Below are positions 7,296 to 16,512 of a DNA stretch of 64,000 bases, piece after piece; position 1 is the first letter of the stretch, and each line of letters begins with the position of its first letter. Origin of the DNA: CAMLFJ01 sp035524955 (GTDB lineage: Bacteria; Methylomirabilota; Methylomirabilia; Rokubacteriales; CSP1-6). The position numbers and the translations under genes are program-made. The notes below the pieces were generated by a model. The model ran no database searches and was not told where the DNA came from. It saw nothing but the letters and a program-made list of their open reading frames with translations. The stretch is taken from contig DATLFG010000045.1 of the NCBI GenBank assembly GCA_035524955.1, positions 33,018 to 97,017 of the forward strand, read 5' to 3'.

Positions 7296-8483
7296 TCAGA
7301 TGATCCCGCGCTTCGCGAGGTCCGCGATCTGGTCCGTCGAGTAGCCGAGCGAGGTGAGGATCTCCTCGTTGTCCTGCCCGAGCTCCGGCGCCGCGGCGCG
7401 GATCGGCTGGCGCCGCTCCCCGTGCGAGACGGGGTGCCCGAGGATGGTGAGCTCGCCCAGCGCGGGCGAGCGGACCGGCTGCGCCATCTCCAGGTGCCGC
7501 ACCTGCGGATCGGCGAAGGCCTCGTCGATGCGATAGATCGGCCCGCACGGCACCCCGGCCTCGTTCATGATCCGCACCCACTCCTCGCTGCTCTTCTGCC
7601 GGGTGACCGGCATGAGCACCTCCATCAGGATCTCCCGATTGGTCGATCTCGCGCGCGCGGTGGCGAAGCGCGGATCGGTGCGCAGGTCCGGCCGCTCGAT
7701 AGCGCGACAGAAGCGCTCGTAGATCTCGTCGCCGGCCGCCGCGATGTTGATGTGACCGTCCCGGGTCTCGAACACCCCGGTGGGAATGCCGGTCGGATGG
7801 TTGTTGCCGGCCTGGGGCGGGATCTCGCCGCTCATCAGCCAGCGGGAGGCCTGGAAGTCGAGCATCGAGAGCATCGCCTCGAGCAGCGAGGTGTGCACCC
7901 ACCTCCCCTCCCCGGTCGTCTCGCGCTCGATCAGGGCCACCAGGATGCCCTGGGCGAGCAGGATGCCCGAGCAGAGATCCGCGATGGGAATGCCCACGCG
8001 CACCGGCCCCTGCCCCGGAATGCCGGTGATGGACATCAGCCCGCCCATGCCCTGCGCGATCTGATCGACCCCGGGCCGATCGCGATACGGCCCGCTCTGA
8101 CCGAAGCCCGAGATGGAGCCGTAGATCAGCCGCGGGTTGATCGCGCGCAGGCTCTCGTAGTCGATGCCGAGGCGCCGCTTGACGTCCGGCCGGTAGTTCT
8201 CCACCACCACGTCGGCGTCCCGCGCCAGCCGCTTGAAGATGGCCACGCCCTCGGGCTCGCGCAGGTTGAGCGTCATCGCCCGCTTGTTGCGGTGCAGGTT
8301 CTGGAAGTCGAACCCGTGGCGGTTGCCGCCCATGCCGTCGCCCGAGCGGCCGCCGGGCATCTCGATCTTGATCGCGCGGGCCCCCCAGTCCACCAGCTGC
8401 CGGACGCAGGTGGGGCCCGCCCGCGCCCGCGTGAGATCGAGCACCGAGAAGCGCGCCAGGGGCAAGGTCGTGGGCTCGGCCAT
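7296..8483 (-). CDS. CaiB/BaiF (family III) CoA-transferase family protein
   Basis: A 395-residue family III CoA-transferase of normal length. Start chosen at ATG 8483 because RFSVLDLTRARAGPTCVRQL, the family N-terminus, follows directly. Other landmarks are GARAIKIEMP, NKRAMTLNLREPEG, ADVVVENYRPDVKRRLG, and IADLCSGILLAQGI, where the Asp fits the catalytic aspartate. It is close to the formyl-CoA/succinyl-CoA transferase branch. It ends just before the second inverted-repeat element and begins after the MFS gene, so it may be the distal gene of the efflux operon. Confidence 0.9.
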   Translation of the reverse strand: MAEPTTLPLARFSVLDLTRARAGPTCVRQLVDWGARAIKIEMPGGRSGDGMGGNRHGFDFQNLHRNKRAMTLNLREPEGVAIFKRLARDADVVVENYRPDVKRRLGIDYESLRAINPRLIYGSISGFGQSGPYRDRPGVDQIAQGMGGLMSITGIPGQGPVRVGIPIADLCSGILLAQGILVALIERETTGEGRWVHTSLLEAMLSMLDFQASRWLMSGEIPPQAGNNHPTGIPTGVFETRDGHINIAAAGDEIYERFCRAIERPDLRTDPRFATARARSTNREILMEVLMPVTRQKSSEEWVRIMNEAGVPCGPIYRIDEAFADPQVRHLEMAQPVRSPALGELTILGHPVSHGERRQPIRAAAPELGQDNEEILTSLGYSTDQIADLAKRGII

Positions 8484-8529
8484 GGTCGCCCTCGATCCTA
8501 TCCCGTCCCGGGGCGCCCCACCAGCGCCC

Positions 8530-10095
8530 TCAGGCCTCGACGATCGCCGGCGGCCGGTCCGCCGCGGCCGGGCTCTCACCGGCGCGCGGGCGCCGGCGCA
8601 GGAGCAGGACGAGCGGGATGACCGCCGCGAAGACCCACGCGAGCCGCCAGAAATTGTCGATGAACGAGAGCGCCAGCGCCTCGCGCTGCACCATCTCGTA
8701 GAGATGCGCCCACGCCTGCTGCTCGGCGGTGGCCGGATCCGCCCCGCGCGACGCGAAGAGCCCGACCAGGACCTGGTAGCGGTCCCACACCTCGGGGTCG
8801 TAGAGGCTCACGTGCTGGACCAGCCGCGCCTGGTGGACCTGCGCGCCGCGCTCCAGCATCGTCGCCACCCCCGCGATGCCGAGGCTCCCCCCGATGGTCC
8901 GGATGAAGTTGAAGAGCCCGGAGGCGTGGCCCAGCTCGCGCCTCGGCACCGACCCGAGCGCCACCGTGGACAGCGGCACGAACGTGAAGCCGATGCCGAG
9001 CCCCTGGATGAAGCGCGGCATCATGATCTGCCAGTAGCTCGCCTCCAGGGTGAGGTTGGCCATCTGGTACATGGCGTAGGCGTTCAGCGAGCAGCCGGCC
9101 ACGATGATCCAGCGCGGATCGACGCGGTTCAGGAGCGCGCCCGCGATCGGCATCGTGACCAGGGTGGCCAGGCCCCCCGGGGCGAGCACCAGCCCGGCCA
9201 GCATCGCGGTGTAGCCCATGAGGATCTGGGTGTAGAGCGGCGAGAGCACCATGATCCCGTAGAACGCGATGCTCATGACGAACATGCCGGCGGTGGCCGC
9301 CGCGAACGTCGGGTGCCGGAGCACCTTCAGGTCCACCACCGGCTCCTCCGCGCGCAGCTCGCGGACCACGAGGGCGACCAGGGTCACCGCCGCGACCGCC
9401 CCGAGCCACACGATGAGCGGCGAGGCGAGCCAGTCCTCGCGCTGGCCCCGGTCGAGCACGAACTGGAGCGCGGAGACCCCGACCACCAGCAAGATCAGGC
9501 CGGGCACGTCCACGCGACGCACCGCCGGCCGTTCCGTGGTGGACTCGGGGACGAAGAGCCACCCCATCACCACCGCGGCGGCCCCGACCGGCACGTTGAT
9601 GTAGAACACCCACCGCCAGCTCCAGTTGTCGGTGATCCACCCGCCGAGCGCCGGCCCGATGATCGGCGCGAACATGATGCCGATGCCCCAGAGGGCCATC
9701 GCCATCCCGCTCTGGCGCGCGGGGAACGTCTCGATCATGGTGGACTGCGAGAGCGGCACGAGCGGCCCGCCGGCCAGCCCCTGCAGGAACCGCGCGAGCA
9801 CGATGACCGCCAGGCTCGGGGCCGCCCCCACCGCGGCCGAGGTGACCGTGAACGCCGCGGTGGCCCAGATGAAGAGCCGCCGGCGGCCGAGGAGGTCGGT
9901 CAGCCACCCGGTGATCGGCAGGCTGATCGCGTTGGCGACGAGAAACGAGGTCAGCACCCAGGTGATCTCGTCCACCCCGGCGGACAGGGTGCCGCGCATG
10001 TGATCGAGCGCCACGTTCGCGATCGTGACGTCGAGGATGACCAGGAACGTGGCCATCATCGTGGTGATGGCCACGATGGCTCTCTCGAAGGTCAT
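8530..10095 (-). CDS. DHA2-family MFS drug efflux transporter (EmrB/QacA type)
   Basis: A 521-residue inner-membrane permease with about 14 hydrophobic segments. Start is MTFERAIVAITTMMATF, followed by ILDVTIANVALDHM (motif D1 of 14-TM pumps) and GWLTDLLGRRRLFIW (motif A). LAGGPLVPLSQSTM carries the antiporter loop. Its ATG overlaps the stop of the HlyD-like gene (ATGA). Together with that adaptor it would make an EmrAB-like proton-driven export system for toxic or metabolic compounds. Confidence 0.93.
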   Translation of the reverse strand: MTFERAIVAITTMMATFLVILDVTIANVALDHMRGTLSAGVDEITWVLTSFLVANAISLPITGWLTDLLGRRRLFIWATAAFTVTSAAVGAAPSLAVIVLARFLQGLAGGPLVPLSQSTMIETFPARQSGMAMALWGIGIMFAPIIGPALGGWITDNWSWRWVFYINVPVGAAAVVMGWLFVPESTTERPAVRRVDVPGLILLVVGVSALQFVLDRGQREDWLASPLIVWLGAVAAVTLVALVVRELRAEEPVVDLKVLRHPTFAAATAGMFVMSIAFYGIMVLSPLYTQILMGYTAMLAGLVLAPGGLATLVTMPIAGALLNRVDPRWIIVAGCSLNAYAMYQMANLTLEASYWQIMMPRFIQGLGIGFTFVPLSTVALGSVPRRELGHASGLFNFIRTIGGSLGIAGVATMLERGAQVHQARLVQHVSLYDPEVWDRYQVLVGLFASRGADPATAEQQAWAHLYEMVQREALALSFIDNFWRLAWVFAAVIPLVLLLRRRPRAGESPAAADRPPAIVEA

Positions 10096-11303
10096 CGCAG
10101 CTCGATGACGGGAATGACCGACATGCCGGGCACCAGGAGCGCGTGCCCATTCTGCCCCGGCTCGAGCACGAGCTTGACCGGGATCCGCTGGACCACCTTG
10201 ACGTAGTTGCCGGAGGCGTTCTCGGGCGGCAGGAGGGAGAAGCGGGACCCGGTGCCGCGCTGGATCGAGTCCACCCGCGCCCGGAACACCAGGCCGGGAT
10301 GCGTGTCGACCGTGACCCACGCGCGCTGGCCCGGGCGCACGTGGGTGAGCTGGGTCTCCTTGTAGTTCGCGACCACCCAGGTGGGGGTGGCGTCCACGAT
10401 CGCGAGCAGGGGCTGGCCCGGCTGCACGGTCTGCCCCACCTCCACCGTGCGCCGGGTGACGCGCCCGGCGACGGGGGCGGTGATCGTCGCGTACTCGAGA
10501 TTGAGCTCGGCCTCGCGCAGGTCGGCGCGGGCCTCGGCCACCTCCGCCTCGACGCTCACCGCCTCCGAGCTGCGGATGGCCACCTCGCGCCGCCGGCTGC
10601 GGGCCTCCGCGTGCGCGGCCTCGGCCCCCTCGAGCAGCCGCTGCGCCTGGGTCAGCACCACCTCCTGCGCGGCCACTTCGGCCTCGGCCTGGGCCACCTC
10701 GGCGTGCGCCACGTCCACGCGCCGCCGCGTCGCCTCGAGGGCCGCGGCGGCGGTGTTGAACGCGGCATCGGCGTGGTCGAACTCCTGGCGCGCGATCAGC
10801 CCGCGCTCGATCAGCTCGCGCATGCGCCGGTGGTCGAGGCGCGCGCGCTCGAAGTCGGCCTGCCGCGCCGCGACGTCGGCCAGCGCGGCCTGGACGGATG
10901 CCCGCCGCGCCAGGAGCCGGCTGCGCCGCTCCTCGAGCGTGCGCCGGGCGCTGTCGATGCCGAGCGCCGCCCCCGCGACGGTGGCCTCGGCGCGCGTGAC
11001 CTGGCTGCGGGTGGACTCGTCGGTCATGGGCACGCCCTCGGTGGCCATGCCCAGGCGGCCCGTCGCGGTGGCCAGGGCGGCCCGCGCCTGCTGGACCTTC
11101 ACCTCCAGGTCCCGGGGATCCAGGCGCACCAGCGGCGCCTCCGCCGGCACCTCCTGGTTGTCGCGCACGAGGACTTCCAGAACGGTGCCGCGCACGCGGG
11201 CGCTGACCGGCGAGACGTGCGCCTCCACGAAGGCGTCGTCGGTCGAGACGTGGCGGCTCCAGTAGCGCCAGGCGTGGACGCCGTACGCGCCGGCGGCCAC
11301 CAC
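10092..11303 (-). CDS. HlyD/EmrA-family membrane fusion protein
   Basis: A periplasmic adaptor of at least 403 residues: VSTDDAFVEAHVSPVSARVRGTV and VRDNQEVPAEAPLVRLDP give the biotinyl/lipoyl-like half, a long alanine-rich coiled coil follows (about 85-240), then ATITAPVAGRVTRRTVEVGQ and the beta-barrel. GTG 11303 falls inside the membrane anchor; the open frame continues upstream through FALVVVAAGAYG to a basic stretch and a CTG at 11396 that overlaps the stop of the ThDP gene. The true start is probably upstream, at a rare codon or CTG. Confidence 0.88.
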   Translation of the reverse strand: MVAAGAYGVHAWRYWSRHVSTDDAFVEAHVSPVSARVRGTVLEVLVRDNQEVPAEAPLVRLDPRDLEVKVQQARAALATATGRLGMATEGVPMTDESTRSQVTRAEATVAGAALGIDSARRTLEERRSRLLARRASVQAALADVAARQADFERARLDHRRMRELIERGLIARQEFDHADAAFNTAAAALEATRRRVDVAHAEVAQAEAEVAAQEVVLTQAQRLLEGAEAAHAEARSRRREVAIRSSEAVSVEAEVAEARADLREAELNLEYATITAPVAGRVTRRTVEVGQTVQPGQPLLAIVDATPTWVVANYKETQLTHVRPGQRAWVTVDTHPGLVFRARVDSIQRGTGSRFSLLPPENASGNYVKVVQRIPVKLVLEPGQNGHALLVPGMSVIPVIELR

Positions 11304-11392
11304 GACGAGGGCGAACAGGACGAGGCCCAGAGTGCGCCGCCGCCGGCGTCGGCCGAACGGCGGCAGGACAGGCTCGCGGGAGTCGGGCTCGG

Positions 11393-13117
11393 TCAGAGCT
11401 GCCAGTCCTGGTACCAGGTGGACTCGGCGCCGATGCCCTCGCGGGCCACCGACACGTCGATCAGGTACGGCCGGTTCTCGCGCGTGATCTTGTCCATGCC
11501 GCGCTTCAGCGCCGGCTCCAGGTCCTTCACGGTGGTGACCGCCTCGCCGTCCACGCCCTGCGCCCGGGCCAGGCCCACATAGTCGGTGGCGGGGGCGCTG
11601 AGCCAGAGGCCGGGATACTTGCCCTCGCGGATCATCTTGGCGTCCGGCATCTCCCGCGCCCAGTTGTGCCGCACGATCTGATAGCTCTCGTTGTTCGAGA
11701 CGATCGTGAGCACCGCGGTGTTGTAGCGCGCCATCGTCCAGAAGCCCGAGGCGCTGTAGCCGAGCGCGCCGTCGCCCAGGTGCAGAATGACCGGTCGATC
11801 ACGTCCCACCGCGATCTTTGCGCCGATCGCGGCGCCGACGCCGAAGCCCAGGGAGCCGCCGCCGCTCCGCGTCCACTCCATGCCGCCGTGGCCGAAGGCC
11901 ATCAGCGCCGTCCGGGCGGTGGAGCTCTCCTGCACCATGACCGTGTTCTTCGGCAGCACGGAGGCGAGCTGCGCCTCCAGCACCGCCGGGTGCACCGGGA
12001 TGTCGTGCTCGTGCTCGCGCGCCAGCTTCTCCTCCCGCTCGATCAGCATCGCGGCGTAGGCACGGACCTTCCCGCGCTGCCGCGCCCCCTGCTCCGCGCC
12101 GGGCACGCGGCCGAGGGCCCCGGTGATGGCCTTCACGGTCTCGGGCAGCTCGCACTGCGCGGCCAGGTCGAGCGGATAGTGCCGGCCCATCAGCAGCGGG
12201 TTCGGCCCGATCTGCATGATCACGGGCTCGTTCACGCTGCCGTGCACGCCCTGGCAGCCCACCAGGAAGATCAGGTCCGGCTCGAGCCCGGTCGTCCTGG
12301 TGAAGTCCTTCGACACCGGATAGTTGCCGCAGTAGAGCGGATGCCGCGTCGGGAAGTTCGGGAAGATCTGCCGGCTTGCGAACACCGGCGCCTCAAGCGC
12401 CTCGGCCAGCCGCACCGCCTCGGCCTGGGCCCCTTCCCGCCAGACGTCGTCGCCGAACATCAGCACCGGGCACTGCGCCTCGCCCAGCCGCCTGGCGATC
12501 GCCGCCACCGTCTGCGCCCGCGCCGGCCCCGGCCGCTCGATCCGGTACTGCGCGCCCTCGCCGATCGTCGCCTCGAGCCCTTCCGTGTGCAGCAGCTCCG
12601 CGCTGATCGACAGGTACACGGGCCCGGTGGGCGGCGTGGTGGCCTCGCGCAGCGCACGGATGGTGGCCACGCTGATGGCCTTGGGGTTGGTGTGCACCTG
12701 GTAGGCGCAGCGCGCCTCCTTGGTGATCGGGCGCATGGATTCGGCCTGGCTCAGCCCGGGGAACGGCGCCAGGCCGCGGTAGTCCTGCAGCTCCGAGGCC
12801 CAGTCCCCCGCGATCACCAGCAGCGAGGAGCCGGCCACCTGGGCATTGAAGAGCTGTCCCGCGAGCTGGTAGGACCCGCCCATGACGTGCGCGATGACCA
12901 CCCCGACCTTGCCGCTGACCCGGTGGTAGCCGTCGGCCATCGCGGCCACCAGGCCCTCGTGCTTGCCGACGACCAATTTGTTATCCCCATCCTCGGCGAT
13001 GGCGGCGAACAGACCCGTCTCCGCGGAGCCCGGGTTGGTGAAGAGATACTCCACGCCCGCGTCCTTGAGCGTCTGGAGGAGCAGCATGCCGCCGGTGCCG
13101 GTGATGGTCTTGCGCAT
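11393..13117 (-). CDS. Thiamine-diphosphate-dependent enzyme, acetolactate synthase/benzoylformate decarboxylase-like
   Basis: A 574-residue ThDP enzyme with the three-domain pyrimidine / central / PP layout. The activating glutamate lies in GKHEGLVAAMADGYHR (about residue 53), the central domain follows, and the diphosphate motif GDGALGYS...SNNESYQ is near 445-475. It is not a housekeeping ilvB by context: there is no ilvN next to it and it precedes the efflux genes. A 2-oxoacid decarboxylase, a carboligase or an oxalyl-CoA-decarboxylase-like reaction are all possible; the substrate is not determined by the sequence. Confidence 0.88.
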   Translation of the reverse strand: MRKTITGTGGMLLLQTLKDAGVEYLFTNPGSAETGLFAAIAEDGDNKLVVGKHEGLVAAMADGYHRVSGKVGVVIAHVMGGSYQLAGQLFNAQVAGSSLLVIAGDWASELQDYRGLAPFPGLSQAESMRPITKEARCAYQVHTNPKAISVATIRALREATTPPTGPVYLSISAELLHTEGLEATIGEGAQYRIERPGPARAQTVAAIARRLGEAQCPVLMFGDDVWREGAQAEAVRLAEALEAPVFASRQIFPNFPTRHPLYCGNYPVSKDFTRTTGLEPDLIFLVGCQGVHGSVNEPVIMQIGPNPLLMGRHYPLDLAAQCELPETVKAITGALGRVPGAEQGARQRGKVRAYAAMLIEREEKLAREHEHDIPVHPAVLEAQLASVLPKNTVMVQESSTARTALMAFGHGGMEWTRSGGGSLGFGVGAAIGAKIAVGRDRPVILHLGDGALGYSASGFWTMARYNTAVLTIVSNNESYQIVRHNWAREMPDAKMIREGKYPGLWLSAPATDYVGLARAQGVDGEAVTTVKDLEPALKRGMDKITRENRPYLIDVSVAREGIGAESTWYQDWQL

Positions 13118-13153
13118 GATCGATGGGCCTCGGTGTCGTCGGTTCGAGGGGAG

Positions 13154-13193
13154 CCCCCCTCACCCTCTCCCCCCAGAGGGGGAGAGGGTGAGC
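13154..13193. repeat. GC-rich palindromic repeat (CCCTCTCCCC type)
   Basis: An intergenic inverted repeat: CTCACCCTCTCCCCCC, three bases, then the complement GGGGGAGAGGGTGAG. Same family as the copies at 17165, 17549, 17950, 24001, 30512 and 39663. It lies between two minus-strand genes and could fold in RNA from either strand. Confidence 0.85.
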
Positions 13194-13200
13194 GATGGGG

Positions 13201-13626
13201 CTAGTGCGCGGCGGCTGCGGTCTCCGGCATCTTCTCCACGACCACCGTCGGGTGCACCGCGGGGGAGTAGATCTCCAGGATCTCGAGGTCGTCGGAGCAC
13301 TCGAGCTCGTTGTGGACGATGCCGGCGGGCTGGAGCACGCAGTCACCGGGGCCGAAGGTGCGCTCGCCCTGGCCCTCGTAGACGAACTTGATCGTGCCCT
13401 TGAGTACATAGAACATCTGAAAGTCGCACTCGTGCTTGTGCAGCCCGGTGGTGTGGAGATCGTGGGTGTCGCCGCCCTGCTTCACGCGGATGACGTGGGC
13501 GCGCATCTTGCCGTGGGTGGCGTCCGCGATGCCCAGGTCGCGGTACTCCATGAAGCTGCGGAGGCCGGTCTGGTAGACGGCGTCCTTGGCGAGGCTGGCG
13601 CTGAACTTCTGCTTGGGCTCGCTCAT
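13201..13626 (-). CDS. Cupin-domain protein
   Basis: A 141-residue single-domain cupin. The first cupin motif is in TTGLHKHECDFQMFYVLKG (His, His, Glu spacing) and the second in GDCVLQPAGIVHNELECSDD. These residues typically bind one divalent metal. The start MSEPKQKFSASLAKDAVY follows GAGAGG. It sits at the head of a run with dienelactone hydrolase and a TauD-type dioxygenase, so a role in ring cleavage or in sensing/isomerising a catabolic intermediate is plausible, but cupins are too diverse for a firm call. Confidence 0.87.
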   Translation of the reverse strand: MSEPKQKFSASLAKDAVYQTGLRSFMEYRDLGIADATHGKMRAHVIRVKQGGDTHDLHTTGLHKHECDFQMFYVLKGTIKFVYEGQGERTFGPGDCVLQPAGIVHNELECSDDLEILEIYSPAVHPTVVVEKMPETAAAAH

Positions 13627-13646
13627 GTCGGTCTCTCCTCTCGCGA

Positions 13647-14363
13647 TCAGACGGTGCGCTGCAGGAAGGCGGTGGTGAGCGGCCAGGCCAGCTCCGCGTA
13701 GTAGGGCTGGAAGCCCGCGTTGTCCGGGTGGCGGAAGCCGTGCTGGGCGTCGGAGAAGAAGTGCCACTCCACGAGCTTGCCGTTGGCGATGAAGCTCTGC
13801 CAGAGCGGGCCCTGGATGGCCGGGGTGGCAATGAAGTCCTGGCCCGCGGCGAAGACCAGCGAGGCGCACTGCAGCGTCTTGGCCAGGTGGAAGGCGTGCC
13901 GGGGCCGGTGCGAGGTCTCGGGCTCGTCGCGGACGGAGGGGTAGTAGAGCACGATCGCCTTCACCGAGGGGTGATCGGCCGCGAAGGGGATCAGCAGCCG
14001 CCCGCCCATGCAGTGGCCGATGCAGCCGGTGCGCGCCGGATCGGTGTGCATGCGGTCGATCAGGTAGCGCCAGGCCTCGTCCATCTTGCCCAGGAGCTCG
14101 TCGTCGCCGTGCTTGGCCTGCAGATCCGCGCCCATGCCGATGTGGTTGGTGCCCGCGATGCCGAACATGTTGAACAGATCGGGCGCGAGCACGTTGAAGC
14201 CGAGGCACGCCAGGCGGTAGGCGTCGATCTTGTAGTCGGCGGTGACGCCGTGGGCGTGGTGCACCATCAAGATGCCCGGCCGCTGGCCCGGCGCGTCCGG
14301 ATGCGCCATGTAGCCCGGGATGCCGTCCTGCTCCTGCGTGAGCATTCTCGCGACCACGTTCAT
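13647..14363 (-). CDS. Dienelactone hydrolase family protein
   Basis: A 238-residue alpha/beta hydrolase of the DLH family. GILMVHHAHGVTADYKIDAYRLA contains the oxyanion region; TGCIGHCMGGRLLI has the nucleophile elbow G-x-C-x-G with Cys as in dienelactone hydrolase; a His near the end (DAQHGFRHPDN) completes the triad. Classical DLH hydrolyses 4-carboxymethylenebut-2-en-4-olide in chloro-aromatic degradation. Its ATG overlaps the stop of the TauD-type dioxygenase gene (ATGA). Confidence 0.9.
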   Translation of the reverse strand: MNVVARMLTQEQDGIPGYMAHPDAPGQRPGILMVHHAHGVTADYKIDAYRLACLGFNVLAPDLFNMFGIAGTNHIGMGADLQAKHGDDELLGKMDEAWRYLIDRMHTDPARTGCIGHCMGGRLLIPFAADHPSVKAIVLYYPSVRDEPETSHRPRHAFHLAKTLQCASLVFAAGQDFIATPAIQGPLWQSFIANGKLVEWHFFSDAQHGFRHPDNAGFQPYYAELAWPLTTAFLQRTV

Positions 14364-15187
14364 GTCCGCTCCTTGATCGAGACGCGCCAGTGGATGCGAT
14401 CTTCCTCCGGCGGATAGTCGCCCGCCGCCCGGTGGTACGAGCAGCGGTTGTCCCAGATGACGATGTCGCCCTTGCGCCAGCGGTGCGTGTACCGGCCCTC
14501 CGCCTGGATCATGCGCTCGGTCAGCTCGTCGATCAACGCGTCGCTCTCGGCCGGCTCGAGGCCTTCGATATGGAGGATCTTGCCCGGATCGAAGTAGAGG
14601 CCCTTGCGCCCGGTCTCGGGATGCGTACGGATGATCGGGTGGAAGACCGGCGTCCAGTCGCGGTCTTCCTCGTCGAGCAGCGCGGTGGCCTTCCGGCGCC
14701 CGCCGTAGGTGAAGGCGCCCTTGCGGCCCTCCAAGCGCTCCTTCAATCGGGGCGGCAGCGCGTCGTAGGCCGCGTACATGCTGGCGAAGTGGGTGTCGCC
14801 GCCGCGGCTCGGCACCGCGAGGGCGTAGAGCTGGGTGGCCTTGAAGGGCTCCTCGTCGTAGGCGCCGTCGGTGTGCCAGCCCTCGGCGCCGCGGCGGTAG
14901 ATCGCCAGGTCGAGCGCGCCGTCCGCGCCGAACTTGTTCACGCCCAGCAGGGTGATCTCTGGGCGCTCCGGATGGCGCGTCATCTTGGACGGGTGCGGGA
15001 CCACCCGGCCGAACCGGCGGCTGTAGACCAGGAAGTCGTCGATCTCGAGCTCCTGCCCGGGCACCACCGCCACGTTGTGGTCGAGCCAGGCGCGGTAGAT
15101 CCGCGCGAAGCTCGCGTCGTCGAGCGTCCGGACGTCGACGCCGGTGATCTCGACACCGATCTGCGGGCCCAGGCGCCGGATCTCCAT
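14360..15187 (-). CDS. TauD/TfdA-family Fe(II)/2-oxoglutarate dioxygenase
   Basis: A 275-residue dioxygenase. The iron ligands are seen in GWHTDGAYDE (HxD) and in WDNRCSYHRAAG (distal His), with an Arg for 2-oxoglutarate in RIHWRVSIKER. The N-terminus IGVEITGVDVRTLDD is typical. Family members hydroxylate taurine, phenoxyacetates and similar compounds. It is coupled to dienelactone hydrolase downstream and lies 4 bases from the TPR protein upstream. Confidence 0.92.
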   Translation of the reverse strand: MEIRRLGPQIGVEITGVDVRTLDDASFARIYRAWLDHNVAVVPGQELEIDDFLVYSRRFGRVVPHPSKMTRHPERPEITLLGVNKFGADGALDLAIYRRGAEGWHTDGAYDEEPFKATQLYALAVPSRGGDTHFASMYAAYDALPPRLKERLEGRKGAFTYGGRRKATALLDEEDRDWTPVFHPIIRTHPETGRKGLYFDPGKILHIEGLEPAESDALIDELTERMIQAEGRYTHRWRKGDIVIWDNRCSYHRAAGDYPPEEDRIHWRVSIKERT

Positions 15188-15191
15188 CGTG

Positions 15192-16499
15192 CTACTGCCC
15201 GCCGACCGGGGCGCTCGCCCGCGCGAGCCACCTCTGGTCCCGCGGCGAGGCGCGGCGCGCGAGGCGCCGGCGCACGAGGCGCAGGGCGTCGTCGTGGCGC
15301 GCGAGCTCCAGGTAGCACACCACCATGGTCTCCTCGAAGAGCTCCCACTGGGCGTGGCTGCCGCCGATGCGGTGCATCTCGCCCTCCACGGGCTCGAAGT
15401 GGGCCAGCGCCCCCGCGAAGTCACCCGCCGCGAAGGCGGCCGTTCCCTGCACCAGGGGCAGGACGACGCGGCCCGCGATCGGGTTGCCCTTGGCGTCGAG
15501 GGCCCGCAGGCCGTCCATCAGCTTCTCGAGCGCCGCCTGGTCGCCGCAGGCCGCGTAGGCCAGCGCAGCGTGGCACTCGCCGAAGAGGTAGCCGGGCCGC
15601 GAGACCCGCCCCGCGATGTCGGCGAGAGCCCGCCACGGCAGCGCGGCCGGGCTCGCCGCGTCGAGGCGCACGCGCCAGAGCAGCGCCGTGCCGTCGGTCA
15701 TGGTGGAGCGTGGGTTGCTCGCAGCCAGGATGTCACGCTCGAAGATCGCGAGCGCCTGCGCGTAGCGGCCCTCGTGCAGCGCGAACATCGCCTGGTGCCA
15801 GGCGAGGTGACAGTGGAAGTGGGCCCGCCGGTCGTAGCCGGCCATCCAGTCGTCCAGGAACGCCGACCCGGCGGCGATGTCGAGGGTCTCGAACGCGATG
15901 TGGGCCAGATTGTGCGCCGCGCTCGCGTTGCGCGGGTACTGCCGGAGCGAGGCCTCGGACAGCCGCCGCGACTCCTCGAACCGGTCCACCTCGTGGTAGG
16001 TGAAGGCCAGCGCGGACTGGAACCACCAGTCCTCCCCGTAGGCGGGGGCGAGACGCTCCAGGAAGGCCACGCGGTGCTCCTCGCGATCGCGGCGGCCGGC
16101 CAGGGCGATGGCGCTGCTCGCCTGGTTCACCAGCATCGCGTCCCGCGGGAACTCGGCCACGTGCTCGTCCACCAGCGCGAGGCCCCGCGCGGTCTCCCCG
16201 GCCACGAAGGCGTGGACCGCGTCCACGTGCCGCTGCTCGCGCCGGGTCGCCCCGGCCGTGGTCTCGCGCGCGCGGCCGGCGGCGGCGCGCGCGGTGGCGC
16301 CGTCGCCCTGCACCGCGGCCAGCAGGGCCAGTCCCACGTGGGCCAGCGCGAGATGCTCGTCGGCCGCCAGGGCCGCGATGAAGCAGTCCTCGGCGCCCGG
16401 CGCGTAGGCCAGCAGCCGGTCCATGCCGTCCTGGAACCGGTCGAAGGCGGCGGGCGAGGAGGTGGTGACGGTCAGGCCGTAGCGGTCGGTCGGGGGCAT
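15192..16499 (-). CDS. Tetratricopeptide-repeat protein (TTC38-like)
   Basis: A 435-residue all-helical protein related to the TTC38 family. It starts MPPTDRYGLTVTTSSPAAFDRFQDG; helical hairpins follow, for example HLALAHVGLALLAAVQGDG, NASAAHNLAHIAFETLD and FHCHLAWHQAMFALHEGRY. There is no signal peptide, so it is probably cytoplasmic. Function unknown; in many genomes such genes accompany catabolic clusters. It stops four bases before the dioxygenase gene, suggesting one transcript. Confidence 0.85.
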   Translation of the reverse strand: MPPTDRYGLTVTTSSPAAFDRFQDGMDRLLAYAPGAEDCFIAALAADEHLALAHVGLALLAAVQGDGATARAAAGRARETTAGATRREQRHVDAVHAFVAGETARGLALVDEHVAEFPRDAMLVNQASSAIALAGRRDREEHRVAFLERLAPAYGEDWWFQSALAFTYHEVDRFEESRRLSEASLRQYPRNASAAHNLAHIAFETLDIAAGSAFLDDWMAGYDRRAHFHCHLAWHQAMFALHEGRYAQALAIFERDILAASNPRSTMTDGTALLWRVRLDAASPAALPWRALADIAGRVSRPGYLFGECHAALAYAACGDQAALEKLMDGLRALDAKGNPIAGRVVLPLVQGTAAFAAGDFAGALAHFEPVEGEMHRIGGSHAQWELFEETMVVCYLELARHDDALRLVRRRLARRASPRDQRWLARASAPVGGQ

Positions 16500-16512
16500 A
16501 GGGCGTCGGCTC

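Noticed and set aside
5511..8483. Two adjacent CoA-transferases considered as one split gene
   Set aside because: Each has a full family core including its own catalytic Asp region.
8233..10206. Very long plus-strand open frame opposite the MFS transporter
   Set aside because: Low-complexity His/Arg/Asp-rich shadow; the minus frame has all transporter motifs.
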